Assembly: GCF_029269835.1 (NCBI RefSeq)
Contig: NZ_JARJBB010000007.1
Coordinates: 281,820-345,819 of the forward strand
DNA length: 64,000 bases
Origin: Streptomyces tropicalis
GTDB lineage: Bacteria > Actinomycetota > Actinomycetes > Streptomycetales > Streptomycetaceae
Direction of reading: 5' to 3'
The translations under genes and the position numbers were made by a program. A model generated the notes under the pieces. The model did no database searches. It was not told the DNA's origin and worked only from the letters and a program-made list of their open reading frames with translations. Numbering within the stretch: the stretch's first letter is position 1; each line of letters begins with the position of its first letter. Positions 44,055 through 52,551 of this stretch are shown here, piece after piece.

Positions 44055-45448
44055 GCGCGGCGGCTCCGCGCGCCCGCCGGCTGCCGGTGGTGCTGCGCAA
44101 CCCGGCGTTCGGCCGGGTGTGGGCGGGGCAGTTGCTGACCCAGATGGCCGGGCGGATGGTCCAGGTCGGCGCGGTCTGGTGGCTGGTCGGCTTCGCCGGC
44201 GGTGGGCACCGCGGGCTGTCCTCGGGGCTGTTCCTCACCGTGAGCACCCTGCCCGCGGTGGCCCTCGCACCCGTGGTCGCCCGGGTGGTCGCCCGCCGTC
44301 CCCACCGCTCGGTGCTGGCCGGGTCGGCGGGCGCGGCGGGTCTGGTGGCCGCGGTCACGGCGGCCTGGGCCGGTGCCGCGGCACTGCCCGTCGCGGTCGT
44401 GTTCGCGGCCGGACCGGCGCTGGCGACCTGCCAGGCGCTCTTCGACCCGTGTCTGACGACGTCGGTGCCGGAGCTGGTCGACGACGCCGACATCGAGGCG
44501 GCCACCGGGTTCGAGCTGTCCACCCAGTCCGTGGCCGGCCTCGCCGGTGGGCTGCTGGGCCCGCTGGTGGTCGACGCGGCCGGGCTGGCGGGCGTCGTCG
44601 CCGGATGTGCGGGGGCGTACCTGCTCGCCGCGCTCCTCATCGCCACCGCCCGCTTCCCGCTCGGCGCACCCGCCACCGCGCCGGCCGGCACGCACGGTCC
44701 GGAGCACCCCTCGGACGCGCAGGCCCCGGAGCACGCGGTGCCCGCGGGCGGACCGGCCGAGGGGGCCGCTGCCCGGCCGCGGCCGCTGCGCCGCGTGCTG
44801 GCCGGTCTGCCGTTCGTGCGGCGCGTCCTGGTCTGCTTCACCGCGGCCAACCTGTTCACCACCGCCGTCTACGTCGTGATGCCGCTGTACACGCGGGGCG
44901 TGCTGCACTCCACCGGATCGACGGTCGCCTCGCTGGAGGCGGCGCTCGGCGTGGGCGCGCTCCTCGGGGCGGTCACCGGCGGGCGGCTGCCGGGGCGTCC
45001 GACCGTCCTCGGCGGCACCTGCCTGGCCGCGATGGCCGTCGCCCTGGGCCTGCCCGGCCTGGTCGCCGGCCATGCGGTCGCGGCCGGCGCGCTGGTCGTC
45101 GCCGGCTGGTGCGTGGGCGTCATCGGAGTGCGGTTCGTGGCGCTGTTCCAGCGCACCGTGCCCGCCGCCGACAGGCCGGCCTTCTTCGCGGTGATGCAGG
45201 CCCTGCTGGGCGCCACCTTCCCCGTCTCGTCGCTGCTGTTCGGCGCGCTCGGGGACCATGTGACGGCCCGTACGCTGTGCCTGGTCCAGGGCGCCGGACT
45301 CGTCCCGGTCGCCCTGGCACTGTGGTGGCTGGGCCGCCGTGGGCAGGACGGGGCACCGCGAGAGACGGCACCGGCCGTCCTACCGCGGGACCCGGCCGCC
45401 GCACCGGCCGAGGACGCCCCGGCCGTGCCTGCGGGGGGCGTCTCGTGA
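44051..45448 (+). CDS. MFS exporter (gene 2 of lux-like operon)
   Basis: A 465-residue protein with about twelve membrane segments. The first half carries WAGQLLTQMAGRMVQVGAVW, a helix 1-2 pattern of the DHA1/enterobactin-exporter-like type, and a proline- and alanine-rich loop (about 215-250) separates two six-helix halves. A hydrophobic-product exporter fits its place in the operon. It overlaps gene 1 by ATGA and gene 3 by GTGA. Confidence 0.85.
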   Translation: MSAAAPRARRLPVVLRNPAFGRVWAGQLLTQMAGRMVQVGAVWWLVGFAGGGHRGLSSGLFLTVSTLPAVALAPVVARVVARRPHRSVLAGSAGAAGLVAAVTAAWAGAAALPVAVVFAAGPALATCQALFDPCLTTSVPELVDDADIEAATGFELSTQSVAGLAGGLLGPLVVDAAGLAGVVAGCAGAYLLAALLIATARFPLGAPATAPAGTHGPEHPSDAQAPEHAVPAGGPAEGAAARPRPLRRVLAGLPFVRRVLVCFTAANLFTTAVYVVMPLYTRGVLHSTGSTVASLEAALGVGALLGAVTGGRLPGRPTVLGGTCLAAMAVALGLPGLVAGHAVAAGALVVAGWCVGVIGVRFVALFQRTVPAADRPAFFAVMQALLGATFPVSSLLFGALGDHVTARTLCLVQGAGLVPVALALWWLGRRGQDGAPRETAPAVLPRDPAAAPAEDAPAVPAGGVS

Positions 45449-46581
45449 ACGCGGTCCTCGCCCCCGCCGCCGTCCAGGACATCGCCGAACTGCGGCAGTT
45501 GTACTTCGACGTCTACGGGCACGGCTATCCGGTGCCACTGGGCAGCGACCCGGCCGTGATGCGCCGGCTGATCACCGACGGCACCGCGCACTGGCTCACC
45601 GCCCGCACCGAGCGGGACGGCCTGGTCGGTTCCGCCGTCGTGCAGACCGACCAGGGCAGCCGGATCGGCAAACTCGTCGGCCTCGCCGTGCGGCCGGGCC
45701 ACCGCGGCGGCGGACTCGCCTCCGTGCTGACCGGCGCGGTGTGCGACGAGGCGTTCGCCACCGGCCGGCTGGACTCCGTGTACGCCACCGTCCGCGTCGT
45801 CACCGAGGGCCCGCAGCACGTCGTCGTCCGCAACGGCTTCCGGCCGCTCGGGCTGATGCCCAACGCGGTCGAGGTCGAGGGCTGCGAGAGCCTCGCGCTG
45901 TTCGCCCGGTACGCCGGCGGCGTTCTGGAGCGGCGCGCCCCCGTAGCCCGGGTCCCGGAGGGCCTCGGCGCGCTGCTCGGCGCCGCGTCCGCGGGGGTCG
46001 GCATCGACTGGGCGGGGACGGAGCGGATCGCCGCCCGTCCCGCGCCGCGGGCCGCCGGGCGCGCCGAGCCGGTCGAGCTGATCGCGGCGCCCGCGTTCGT
46101 CCGGCGGCGCTTCGTGGAGCGCTTCCCCGACGCCGCCGACCGCTTCTTCCCCCTGCACACGCCGAACGCGCTCCTTGTCCCCGCCGACGCCGGGTTCGAG
46201 GCGTACGTCGACCTCGACCCGGTGGCGGGCAGCTGCGCCCTGGTCGCGGTGCACCCCCGGCCGGCGGCGGTGGCCGGGGCACTGGAGGCGCTGATGTCCG
46301 TGATCACCCGGGCCGGCGCGGACTACGCCGAGACGCTGCTGCCGCTCGCGGACACGGACGCGCTGGAGGTCTTCCTGGCCTCCGGCTTCGTGCCGAGCGC
46401 GGTGTACCCGGCGATGCGCCGCATCGGCGACCGGCTGCACGACTACGTGGTGCTGTCCCGGACCAGCCGTCAGATCGACTTCCGGACGACGGCCGTCAGC
46501 ACCCTGCTCCAGCCCTACCTGAGCGCCTATCTGAGCGCCTGGACCTCCACCTACCTCCCCCTTCACGAGGTGTCCCGATGA
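45445..46581 (+). CDS. Two-domain GNAT-like acyltransferase (gene 3 of lux-like operon)
   Basis: A 378-residue protein. The N-terminal 150 residues are a GNAT fold: LRQLYFDVYGHGY, then the acetyl-CoA loop VGLAVRPGHRGGGLASVL. The second half (about 210-375) is similar in length and beta-rich, with AYVDLDPVAGSCALVAVHPR, possibly a diverged second GNAT domain. GNAT enzymes acylate amines. Both ends overlap neighbours (GTGA and ATGA). It may modify the product or its carrier. The second-domain call is tentative. Confidence 0.75.
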   Translation: MNAVLAPAAVQDIAELRQLYFDVYGHGYPVPLGSDPAVMRRLITDGTAHWLTARTERDGLVGSAVVQTDQGSRIGKLVGLAVRPGHRGGGLASVLTGAVCDEAFATGRLDSVYATVRVVTEGPQHVVVRNGFRPLGLMPNAVEVEGCESLALFARYAGGVLERRAPVARVPEGLGALLGAASAGVGIDWAGTERIAARPAPRAAGRAEPVELIAAPAFVRRRFVERFPDAADRFFPLHTPNALLVPADAGFEAYVDLDPVAGSCALVAVHPRPAAVAGALEALMSVITRAGADYAETLLPLADTDALEVFLASGFVPSAVYPAMRRIGDRLHDYVVLSRTSRQIDFRTTAVSTLLQPYLSAYLSAWTSTYLPLHEVSR

Positions 46582-47744
46582 ACCCCCATCTCGCCCCCGT
46601 CGAGGTCCCCGACCCGGCGGCTCTCGGCCATGTGCAGCGGCTGTGCGACGTGGCGTCGCCGTACGCCGCGGGCCCCGACGAGGACGCGCTGTTCGCCGCC
46701 GCGATGGCCGAGGCCCACGACTGGCACGCGCAGCGCTCCCCGTTCTTCGCGTCCCTCCTCCAGGACCGGCCGGAGGCTCCCGCGCCGACGGTGGGCAGCG
46801 GGGTGCGCACCCCGCTGGTGCCGGCCGAGTTCTTCAAGCGCCACGAGGTGCTGTCGGTCCCCCGCGAGGACGTGTTCCTGCACCTGACCTCGTCGGGCAC
46901 GTCCGGGCAGAAGTCGCAGATGTTCTTCGACGAGTGGACCATCCGCGCGGCCCAGCGCATGGTGGCCCGCATCTTCGACCACTACGGCTGGATCACCCCG
47001 GACCAGCCGGTCAACTACCTGCTCTACAGCTACGAACCGGCGCCGTCCCTGAAGCTCGGCACCTCCTTCACGGACAACTACCTGTGCGACTTCGCACCGG
47101 CCCGGCACACCACGCACGCCCTGCGGCACACCGGCTCCGGCCACGAGTTCGACGTGCACGGCTGCATCGCGGCGCTCCGACGGTACGCCGACGACGACGT
47201 GCCCGTGCGCATCCTCGGCTTCCCCGCGTTCCTGCACTTCACCCTGGAGCGGATGGCGGCCGCGGGGCTGCCCCCGCTGGAGCTGCCGCAGGGGTCGCTG
47301 GTGGTACTCGGCGGGGGCTGGAAGGGCCACGCCGACCGGCAGATCGGCAAGGCCGCGTTCTACGCGGAGATCACCGCGCGCCTGGGGATCCCCCGCGACC
47401 GGATCCGCGACACCTTCGGATCGGTCGAGCACTGCGTCCCGTACGTCGAGTGCGAGGAGCACCGGCTGCACGTGCCGGTGTGGTCGCGGGCCGCGGTCCG
47501 CGACACGGCGACGCTGCGCCCCCTGCCGTACGGGGAGCCCGGCTTCCTGCACCTGGTCAGCCCTTACATCACCTCCGTGCCGGCGCACAGCGTCGTGATG
47601 GGCGACCTGGCGTCGCTGCACCCGGGCGGGGAGTGCGGCTGCCCGCTGCCCACCGACTGGTTCACCGTGCACGGCCGCGCCGGCGTGAGCCGCAACCGCA
47701 GCTGCGCGGTCGCCGCCGCCGAACTCATGAAGGGAATGTCGTGA
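46578..47744 (+). CDS. LuxE-like acyl-protein synthetase (gene 4 of lux-like operon)
   Basis: A 388-residue ANL-type protein of the LuxE family. SSGTSGQKSQMFFDEW (105-120) is the ATP motif, followed by the family regions NYLLYSYEPAPSLKLGTSFTDNYL and FGSVEHCVPYVECE. In bacterial bioluminescence LuxE adenylates a fatty acid and holds it on a C-terminal cysteine before LuxC reduces it; here Cys376, twelve residues from the end, lies where that cysteine is expected. It overlaps both neighbours by four bases. Chain length and natural substrate unknown. Confidence 0.88.
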   Translation: MNPHLAPVEVPDPAALGHVQRLCDVASPYAAGPDEDALFAAAMAEAHDWHAQRSPFFASLLQDRPEAPAPTVGSGVRTPLVPAEFFKRHEVLSVPREDVFLHLTSSGTSGQKSQMFFDEWTIRAAQRMVARIFDHYGWITPDQPVNYLLYSYEPAPSLKLGTSFTDNYLCDFAPARHTTHALRHTGSGHEFDVHGCIAALRRYADDDVPVRILGFPAFLHFTLERMAAAGLPPLELPQGSLVVLGGGWKGHADRQIGKAAFYAEITARLGIPRDRIRDTFGSVEHCVPYVECEEHRLHVPVWSRAAVRDTATLRPLPYGEPGFLHLVSPYITSVPAHSVVMGDLASLHPGGECGCPLPTDWFTVHGRAGVSRNRSCAVAAAELMKGMS

Positions 47745-50302
47745 CCACTTCCGCCTCCGTACTCCACCTCTGGCAGGGCGAGTTCGTCGACGACGCCGAG
47801 GCCGGGCGCCGGATCGCCGCGCTGCCCGAGCTGGCCGCCGGGGTGCTGGCGCGCCCGCTGCCCACCGAGGTGGTGCTCGCGGCCTGCGCCGCGGTGAGCG
47901 CCGACCTGGCCGACCCCGCCTCCGCGCTGTACGGCCGGCTGGCGGCGCACCTGCCGGCCGGCGAGGCGGCCGCGGCCCTCGCCGAGCTGTCCTCGGCGCT
48001 CGCCCCGCAGGCCCTGGAACGCAAGCTGCGCCGGGAGCTGGGCGGTCTGCGTCCGGAGCGGCTGACCCGCCCCGACGCCCGCGAGACCGTGTACGAGGCC
48101 TGGGCCCCGGTCGGTCTGCTGGTGCACATCGCGCCCGGCAACGCGGCCGGCGTCGCCCCGCTGAGCGTCGTCGAGGGCCTGTTGGCGGGGAACCTCAACG
48201 TGCTCAAGACCAGCGGCGGCGACACGCCGCTCGCCCTCGACCTGCTCGCCGCACTGGGCGCCGCGGACCCGACCGGACGGGTCCGCGAGCGCGTCGTCGC
48301 CCTGCGCTTCCCGTCCTCGCGCGGGGAGTGGCTGACGGCGCTCTGCGGCCAGGCGGACGGGATCGCCGTGTGGGGCGGCGAGGACGCCGTGCGCGCCGCG
48401 GGCGAGCTGGCGCCGCCCGGCTGCCGGGTCGTGGAATGGGGCCACCGGATCTCGTTCGCCTATCTGACCGGCCCGGCGGCCGCCGACCCTGCCGTGCTCG
48501 ACGCGCTCGCCGGGGACGTGTGCCGCCTGGAGCAGCAGGCGTGCTCCAGTCCGCAGGTGGTCTACCTCGACACCGAGGACACCGAGGAGGTGTTCGCCTT
48601 CGCGGAGCGGTTCGCCGAGCGGCTGGCGAAGGTCAGCGACGCGCTGCCCGCCCCGGTGCCGGGCCCGGCCGAGCAGGCCGAGATCACGACCGCGGAGCAG
48701 CTCGCCCGGCTGGAGGCGCACCTCGGGCTGACCCGGGTGTTCTCGGCCGACGACGGCAGCTGGCGGGTGCTGGCCGACGCCCGGCCCGCGCTCGACGCCT
48801 CCCCGCTGCACCGCAGCGTGCGCGTGAAGCCGCTGCCCCGGGGCGCGATCACCGCGACGCTGCGGCCGATGCGCCGCTACCTGCAGACGGCGGCCGTCGG
48901 CGGCGGCCGGGCGGACGTGGCGGAGGTGTCGCGGGCGATGTTCGCCGCGGGCGTCTCCCGGGTCACCCCGGTGGGGTCCATGCTGGAGAGCTACGAGGGC
49001 GAACCGCACGACGGCGTCTACGCGTTGCAGCGCTACAGCCGCCGGGTCGCCGTACGCACGCCCGCCGGGGAGTTCGGCACGGTGGCGTGCCTGGACGATC
49101 TGGTGGCGGCGCCGGTGCTGCCCCCGGCACCGCAGGCACCGCTGCTCGGGAAGGAGGGCGTGCAGCGGGCGCTGGCCGCCCTGGACGCGCGGTACGCGCA
49201 CCTGCACTTCCGCAGCGGCGGCTCCACGGGCACGCCCGCGCTGTCGGTGTTCACCTGCGACGACTACGACAACCAGATGCGCGCCGCGGCCGACGGCCTG
49301 CTCGCCGCGGGGTTCGACCCGGCCCGTGACCGGGCGGCGAACCTGTTCTACTGCGGCGGGATGTACGGCAGTTTCATCAGCTTCTTCTCCATCCTGGAGC
49401 GGCTGAACGCGACCCAGATCCCGATGGCCGCGGGACCCGACCACACGGCCGTCGCCGAGGCGCTGGTCGTGCACGGCGTCGACACCGTGTTCGGCATGCC
49501 GTCCTACCTGTGGCAGCTGTTCCACGCGGAGGCGGGCCGGCTGCGCGCCTACGGCGGGATCCGCACCGTGTTCTACGGCGGGGAGCACTTCACGGCCGAG
49601 CAACGGCGTGTGCTGACCGAGGAGTTCGGGGTACGGATGATCCGCTCCGCGGCGTACGGCAGCACGGACCTCGGTCCGCTCGGCTACCAGTGCGCCGCCT
49701 CGGAGGGGTCGGTCCACCACGTCCTGACGGATCTGCACACGCTGGAGGTGCTCGACCCGCACGAGGACCGGCCGGTGACGCCGGGCGAGCCGGGCCGGCT
49801 GGTGTTCACCTCGCGGGCGCGTGCCGGGCAGCGGCTGGAGCGCTACGAGATCGGCGACCTGGGCCGTGAGGTGGGCGGCCCGTGCGCGTGCGGCAGCCAT
49901 GTGCCCCGGCTGGAACTGCTCGGCCGCTACGGCGACGTCGTACGGGTGGGCACGTACTTCCTCAACTACCGGCGGCTGGCGCAGGTGGCGCAGGAACGCC
50001 TCGGCTATCACGGGGAGGTGCAGGTGCTGGTGGACCCGGGGCCGGACCGGGAGCGTCTGACGGTGCGCCTGGACGAGGGGTACGCGTCCGGCGCGGCCGC
50101 CGCCCTGGAGGCGCTGGCCGCGGGCGTGCCGGAGCTGGCATCGGCCGAGGCGGAGGGGCTGCTGGACCTGGCGGTGGAGACGGTTCCGGTGGCCGCCTTC
50201 GAGCGCACCCCGACCAGCGGCAAGCTCCGCACGGTGATCGACCGCCGCCGGGGCGCTGCGCCGGGCTCCGGTCCGGACTCCGGTCCGGCGAAGGGGGCCT
50301 GA
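47741..50302 (+). CDS. LuxC-like acyl reductase fused to a PaaK-like adenylating domain (gene 5)
   Basis: An 853-residue fusion. Residues 1-460 form a LuxC-type aldehyde-dehydrogenase-like reductase: HIAPGNAAGVAPLS, then LLAGNLNVLKTSGGD, and the catalytic cysteine Cys268 in RLEQQACSSPQ. Residues 470-850 are an ANL domain with HFRSGGSTGTPALSVFT (about 489-505), VDTVFGMPSYLWQL and a SGKLRTVID C-terminal hinge. LuxC reduces acyl groups to aldehydes with NADPH. Fusion with a PaaK-like adenylating domain would let one chain activate and reduce. It starts with GTG overlapping gene 4 (GTGA). Last gene of the operon. Confidence 0.88.
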   Translation: MTTSASVLHLWQGEFVDDAEAGRRIAALPELAAGVLARPLPTEVVLAACAAVSADLADPASALYGRLAAHLPAGEAAAALAELSSALAPQALERKLRRELGGLRPERLTRPDARETVYEAWAPVGLLVHIAPGNAAGVAPLSVVEGLLAGNLNVLKTSGGDTPLALDLLAALGAADPTGRVRERVVALRFPSSRGEWLTALCGQADGIAVWGGEDAVRAAGELAPPGCRVVEWGHRISFAYLTGPAAADPAVLDALAGDVCRLEQQACSSPQVVYLDTEDTEEVFAFAERFAERLAKVSDALPAPVPGPAEQAEITTAEQLARLEAHLGLTRVFSADDGSWRVLADARPALDASPLHRSVRVKPLPRGAITATLRPMRRYLQTAAVGGGRADVAEVSRAMFAAGVSRVTPVGSMLESYEGEPHDGVYALQRYSRRVAVRTPAGEFGTVACLDDLVAAPVLPPAPQAPLLGKEGVQRALAALDARYAHLHFRSGGSTGTPALSVFTCDDYDNQMRAAADGLLAAGFDPARDRAANLFYCGGMYGSFISFFSILERLNATQIPMAAGPDHTAVAEALVVHGVDTVFGMPSYLWQLFHAEAGRLRAYGGIRTVFYGGEHFTAEQRRVLTEEFGVRMIRSAAYGSTDLGPLGYQCAASEGSVHHVLTDLHTLEVLDPHEDRPVTPGEPGRLVFTSRARAGQRLERYEIGDLGREVGGPCACGSHVPRLELLGRYGDVVRVGTYFLNYRRLAQVAQERLGYHGEVQVLVDPGPDRERLTVRLDEGYASGAAAALEALAAGVPELASAEAEGLLDLAVETVPVAAFERTPTSGKLRTVIDRRRGAAPGSGPDSGPAKGA

Positions 50303-50326
50303 CGGCGGGAGCCCGCACCACGGCTG

Positions 50327-50343
50327 CCGTCCGCCCCGGACGG
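50327..50343. terminator. Possible terminator at the end of the lux-like operon
   Basis: A CCGTCC-GCCCC-GGACGG hairpin just after the stop of gene 5 and before the convergent small gene. Short stem, no T run, so weak support. Confidence 0.45.
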
Positions 50344-50350
50344 TGCCACG

Positions 50351-50689
50351 TCAGGCCGCGCGCGTCCAGGGGCGGGCCGCACGCCGGGCCGCGGCGGTGG
50401 GCTGCGCCGGCCGGACGCGGTACGTCGTCCGGCCGGGGTCGGCCAGGGGCTCGCCCAGCGCGATGCGCCCCGCGGAGTGCAGTGCGTCGCACTCCGCGGT
50501 GGGCAGCGCGACGTAGCAGCTCCCCCGGCCCGTGGCGGGGTCGAGCGGCTGCCAGTAGCGGTACCTGCGGCGCCCGTCGGCGTGGACGGTCAGGAAGACC
50601 GGGGTGCGCGAGTCGGAGATGACGCGCAGCAGGTCGGCGCCGGTGGGGCTGAGCGGGCCGGCGGTGCGGCCGCGGTGGGTCAGGATCAC
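50351..50689 (-). CDS. Small hypothetical protein
   Basis: A 112-residue protein. GGGAGG lies eight bases before the GTG at 50689, and third positions are GC-biased. It is soluble and basic, with YRYWQPLDPATGRGSCYVAL in the middle and a Pro/Arg/Ala tail. No family recognised. Confidence 0.65.
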   Translation of the reverse strand: MILTHRGRTAGPLSPTGADLLRVISDSRTPVFLTVHADGRRRYRYWQPLDPATGRGSCYVALPTAECDALHSAGRIALGEPLADPGRTTYRVRPAQPTAAARRAARPWTRAA

Positions 50690-51076
50690 TCTTCATTCCT
50701 CCCCGGCCGCGGCACGCGGGTCCCGGCCGGCACCGGAGGTCCGGCCCGCCGGCAGCGGTCCGCGGCGGTCGTCCGGCCACGACCTCCGCAGAGGAGCGTG
50801 GACACCTTCAACCGGGCCGGGGACGGGCTGCATCGACGAGGACCTTCCTGAACGGGGACGTGAGACCAGGTACCCCGCTCGGGCCACAATGATCTCCTTA
50901 CTTTCCAGCATTGTTCAGCAGACCACTGACAACAACCCGGCGCGCCGGTCGCACGCCCCCCGGTCAAGTCGCCGTCGGATCCCCGTCCTCGCCGACCCTG
51001 GGGATGTCGCCGGTCCGCGGTCCGTGCGCCAGGAGTCGGGGCACGGACCGCGGACCGGGGCGGGTGGGCGTGCTGG
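50690..51076. other. Intergenic region between small gene and acyltransferase
   Basis: About 390 bases. It holds the promoter region of the small gene, an AT-richer patch around 50885-50935 (TGATCTCCTTACTTTCCAGC) that could contain a promoter on either strand, and the strong hairpin at 51010-51058. No open frame is supported. Confidence 0.5.
51010..51058 (-). terminator. Strong terminator of the acyltransferase gene
   Basis: A perfect 18-base-pair stem (51010-51027 with 51041-51058) and a 13-base loop, beginning 18 bases after the acyltransferase stop codon on the minus strand. Confidence 0.85.
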
Positions 51077-52282
51077 TCAGGGGCGCGGGGCCGGGGTCTG
51101 GAGTCCGAAGGCGGCGGTGTTCAGAGAGCGCCGCATGGCCCGGCCCATCGGCCGTTCCACGAAGCGGTGGACGAGGTACGACAGGGCGATCAGGGCGGTC
51201 ACCGTGACGGCGACCAGGAGCGGCGGGGAGACGCGGTGGCCGTAGTGGTGGGCGACCGTCATGCCGATGGTGTCGTGCAGCAGGTAGAGGGGGAAGGTCA
51301 TCGTGCCGGCGACGGTCAGCCCGCGCCAGCGGATGCGGCGGGTCCGGCCGAGCGCGATGGCGGCGAGCAGGGCGAAGAACACCGTGACCACGAGGACCAG
51401 CCAGCCGCGGTCGGGCGACCAGGTGGCCCAGTTGTTGCGGCCGCCCTCCGGGATGAGCAGGAAGTGCAGCGCCAGCAGCCACGACATGCCGACGATGCCC
51501 CACAGCAGCGGTGTGGAGCGGTACCGGTGCATGAGGTAGAAGGCCATGCCCGCGATGAAGTACGGGGCGGACGTCGGGTTGGTCACGAGGGTGAGCAGCG
51601 GGATCTGGGCAGCGGGCGCGAGGACCGCGGCCACCGTCCACACCCCGCAGAAGATCACCACGCGCCGGTAGGTGAGGCCCTTCCAGACCACGACGGCGAA
51701 GGTGAGGTAGAAGCAGAGTTCCGGCCACAGCGTCCAGTAGACCGGGTCGAGGTTGTCGACGCCGAGGGGCGCCTGGAACATGGTGAGGTTCGCCAGGAGC
51801 ATCCGCGGGTGCGGGTGCCCGAAGGGGCTGTCGGCGAAGTAGACGACGCACGCCGACACCACGATCGCGATCCAGTACATCGGGTACAGCCGGGTGACGC
51901 GGGAGATGAAGAACTCCCTCGGGGTGCGCCCCCACGCGCTCATGCAGATGACGAAGCCGCTGATGAGGAAGAACAGTTCGACGCCGAGCCGCCCGAAGGC
52001 GAAGTAGCCGTGGGCCTCGGGGAAGGTCTGCTGGTACGGCAGCCCCCAGACCACCTTCATGGCCCCGGGGGTCTGCCCGACGAAGTGGAACAGGACCACC
52101 GACAGGGCCGCCAGGAAGCGCAGCCCGTCCAGTGCGGCCAGCCGGTCGTGACGCGGGAGCCGTCCGGCCACGACGACGGGTGGCGGGGGGTCCGCGCGTA
52201 CCGGCACGGTCGGCAGGGCGGTGCCCCCCGTCCCTCGCCCCGTGGCGGTGTCGGCGGCGGCCCGGTGATCCGTCGTGGTCAT
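51077..52282 (-). CDS. Acyltransferase-3 family membrane protein
   Basis: A 401-residue integral membrane protein with about ten helices. The N-terminal LAALDGLRFLAALSVVLFHF and the downstream FFISRVTRLYPMYW are the OafA/acyltransferase-3 motifs. Such enzymes transfer acyl groups to sugars, lipids or antibiotics. AGGG precedes the ATG at 52282. No sugar or antibiotic genes are adjacent, so the acceptor is unknown. Confidence 0.9.
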   Translation of the reverse strand: MTTTDHRAAADTATGRGTGGTALPTVPVRADPPPPVVVAGRLPRHDRLAALDGLRFLAALSVVLFHFVGQTPGAMKVVWGLPYQQTFPEAHGYFAFGRLGVELFFLISGFVICMSAWGRTPREFFISRVTRLYPMYWIAIVVSACVVYFADSPFGHPHPRMLLANLTMFQAPLGVDNLDPVYWTLWPELCFYLTFAVVVWKGLTYRRVVIFCGVWTVAAVLAPAAQIPLLTLVTNPTSAPYFIAGMAFYLMHRYRSTPLLWGIVGMSWLLALHFLLIPEGGRNNWATWSPDRGWLVLVVTVFFALLAAIALGRTRRIRWRGLTVAGTMTFPLYLLHDTIGMTVAHHYGHRVSPPLLVAVTVTALIALSYLVHRFVERPMGRAMRRSLNTAAFGLQTPAPRP

Positions 52283-52551
52283 GCAATCCCTGTTCGGTGT
52301 CGTGCGTGCACGGTCGGGTCCGGGGCTTGTCGTGTCACCCGTCCGGCGGACGAACGGAAGGCTGCCGCCTCGCGCCGGACCACCCGGAAGGGGCACGGCA
52401 GACGTTCCGGCCCATGGACCGCGCCTACCCCGAGGTCGGCGATACGCACTGCCCCGGACACCGATTCCCCCGACCGCCCCACCGTGCGGGGCCCGGCGGT
52501 GGCGGTCGCCCACCACGCCGGGCCGCCCGCTCCCGGGGCGCCGCGGGGCCC

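Noticed and set aside
42792..50302. A bioluminescence operon.
   Set aside because: LuxC and LuxE homologues are present, but luciferase genes (luxA, luxB) and luxD are absent.
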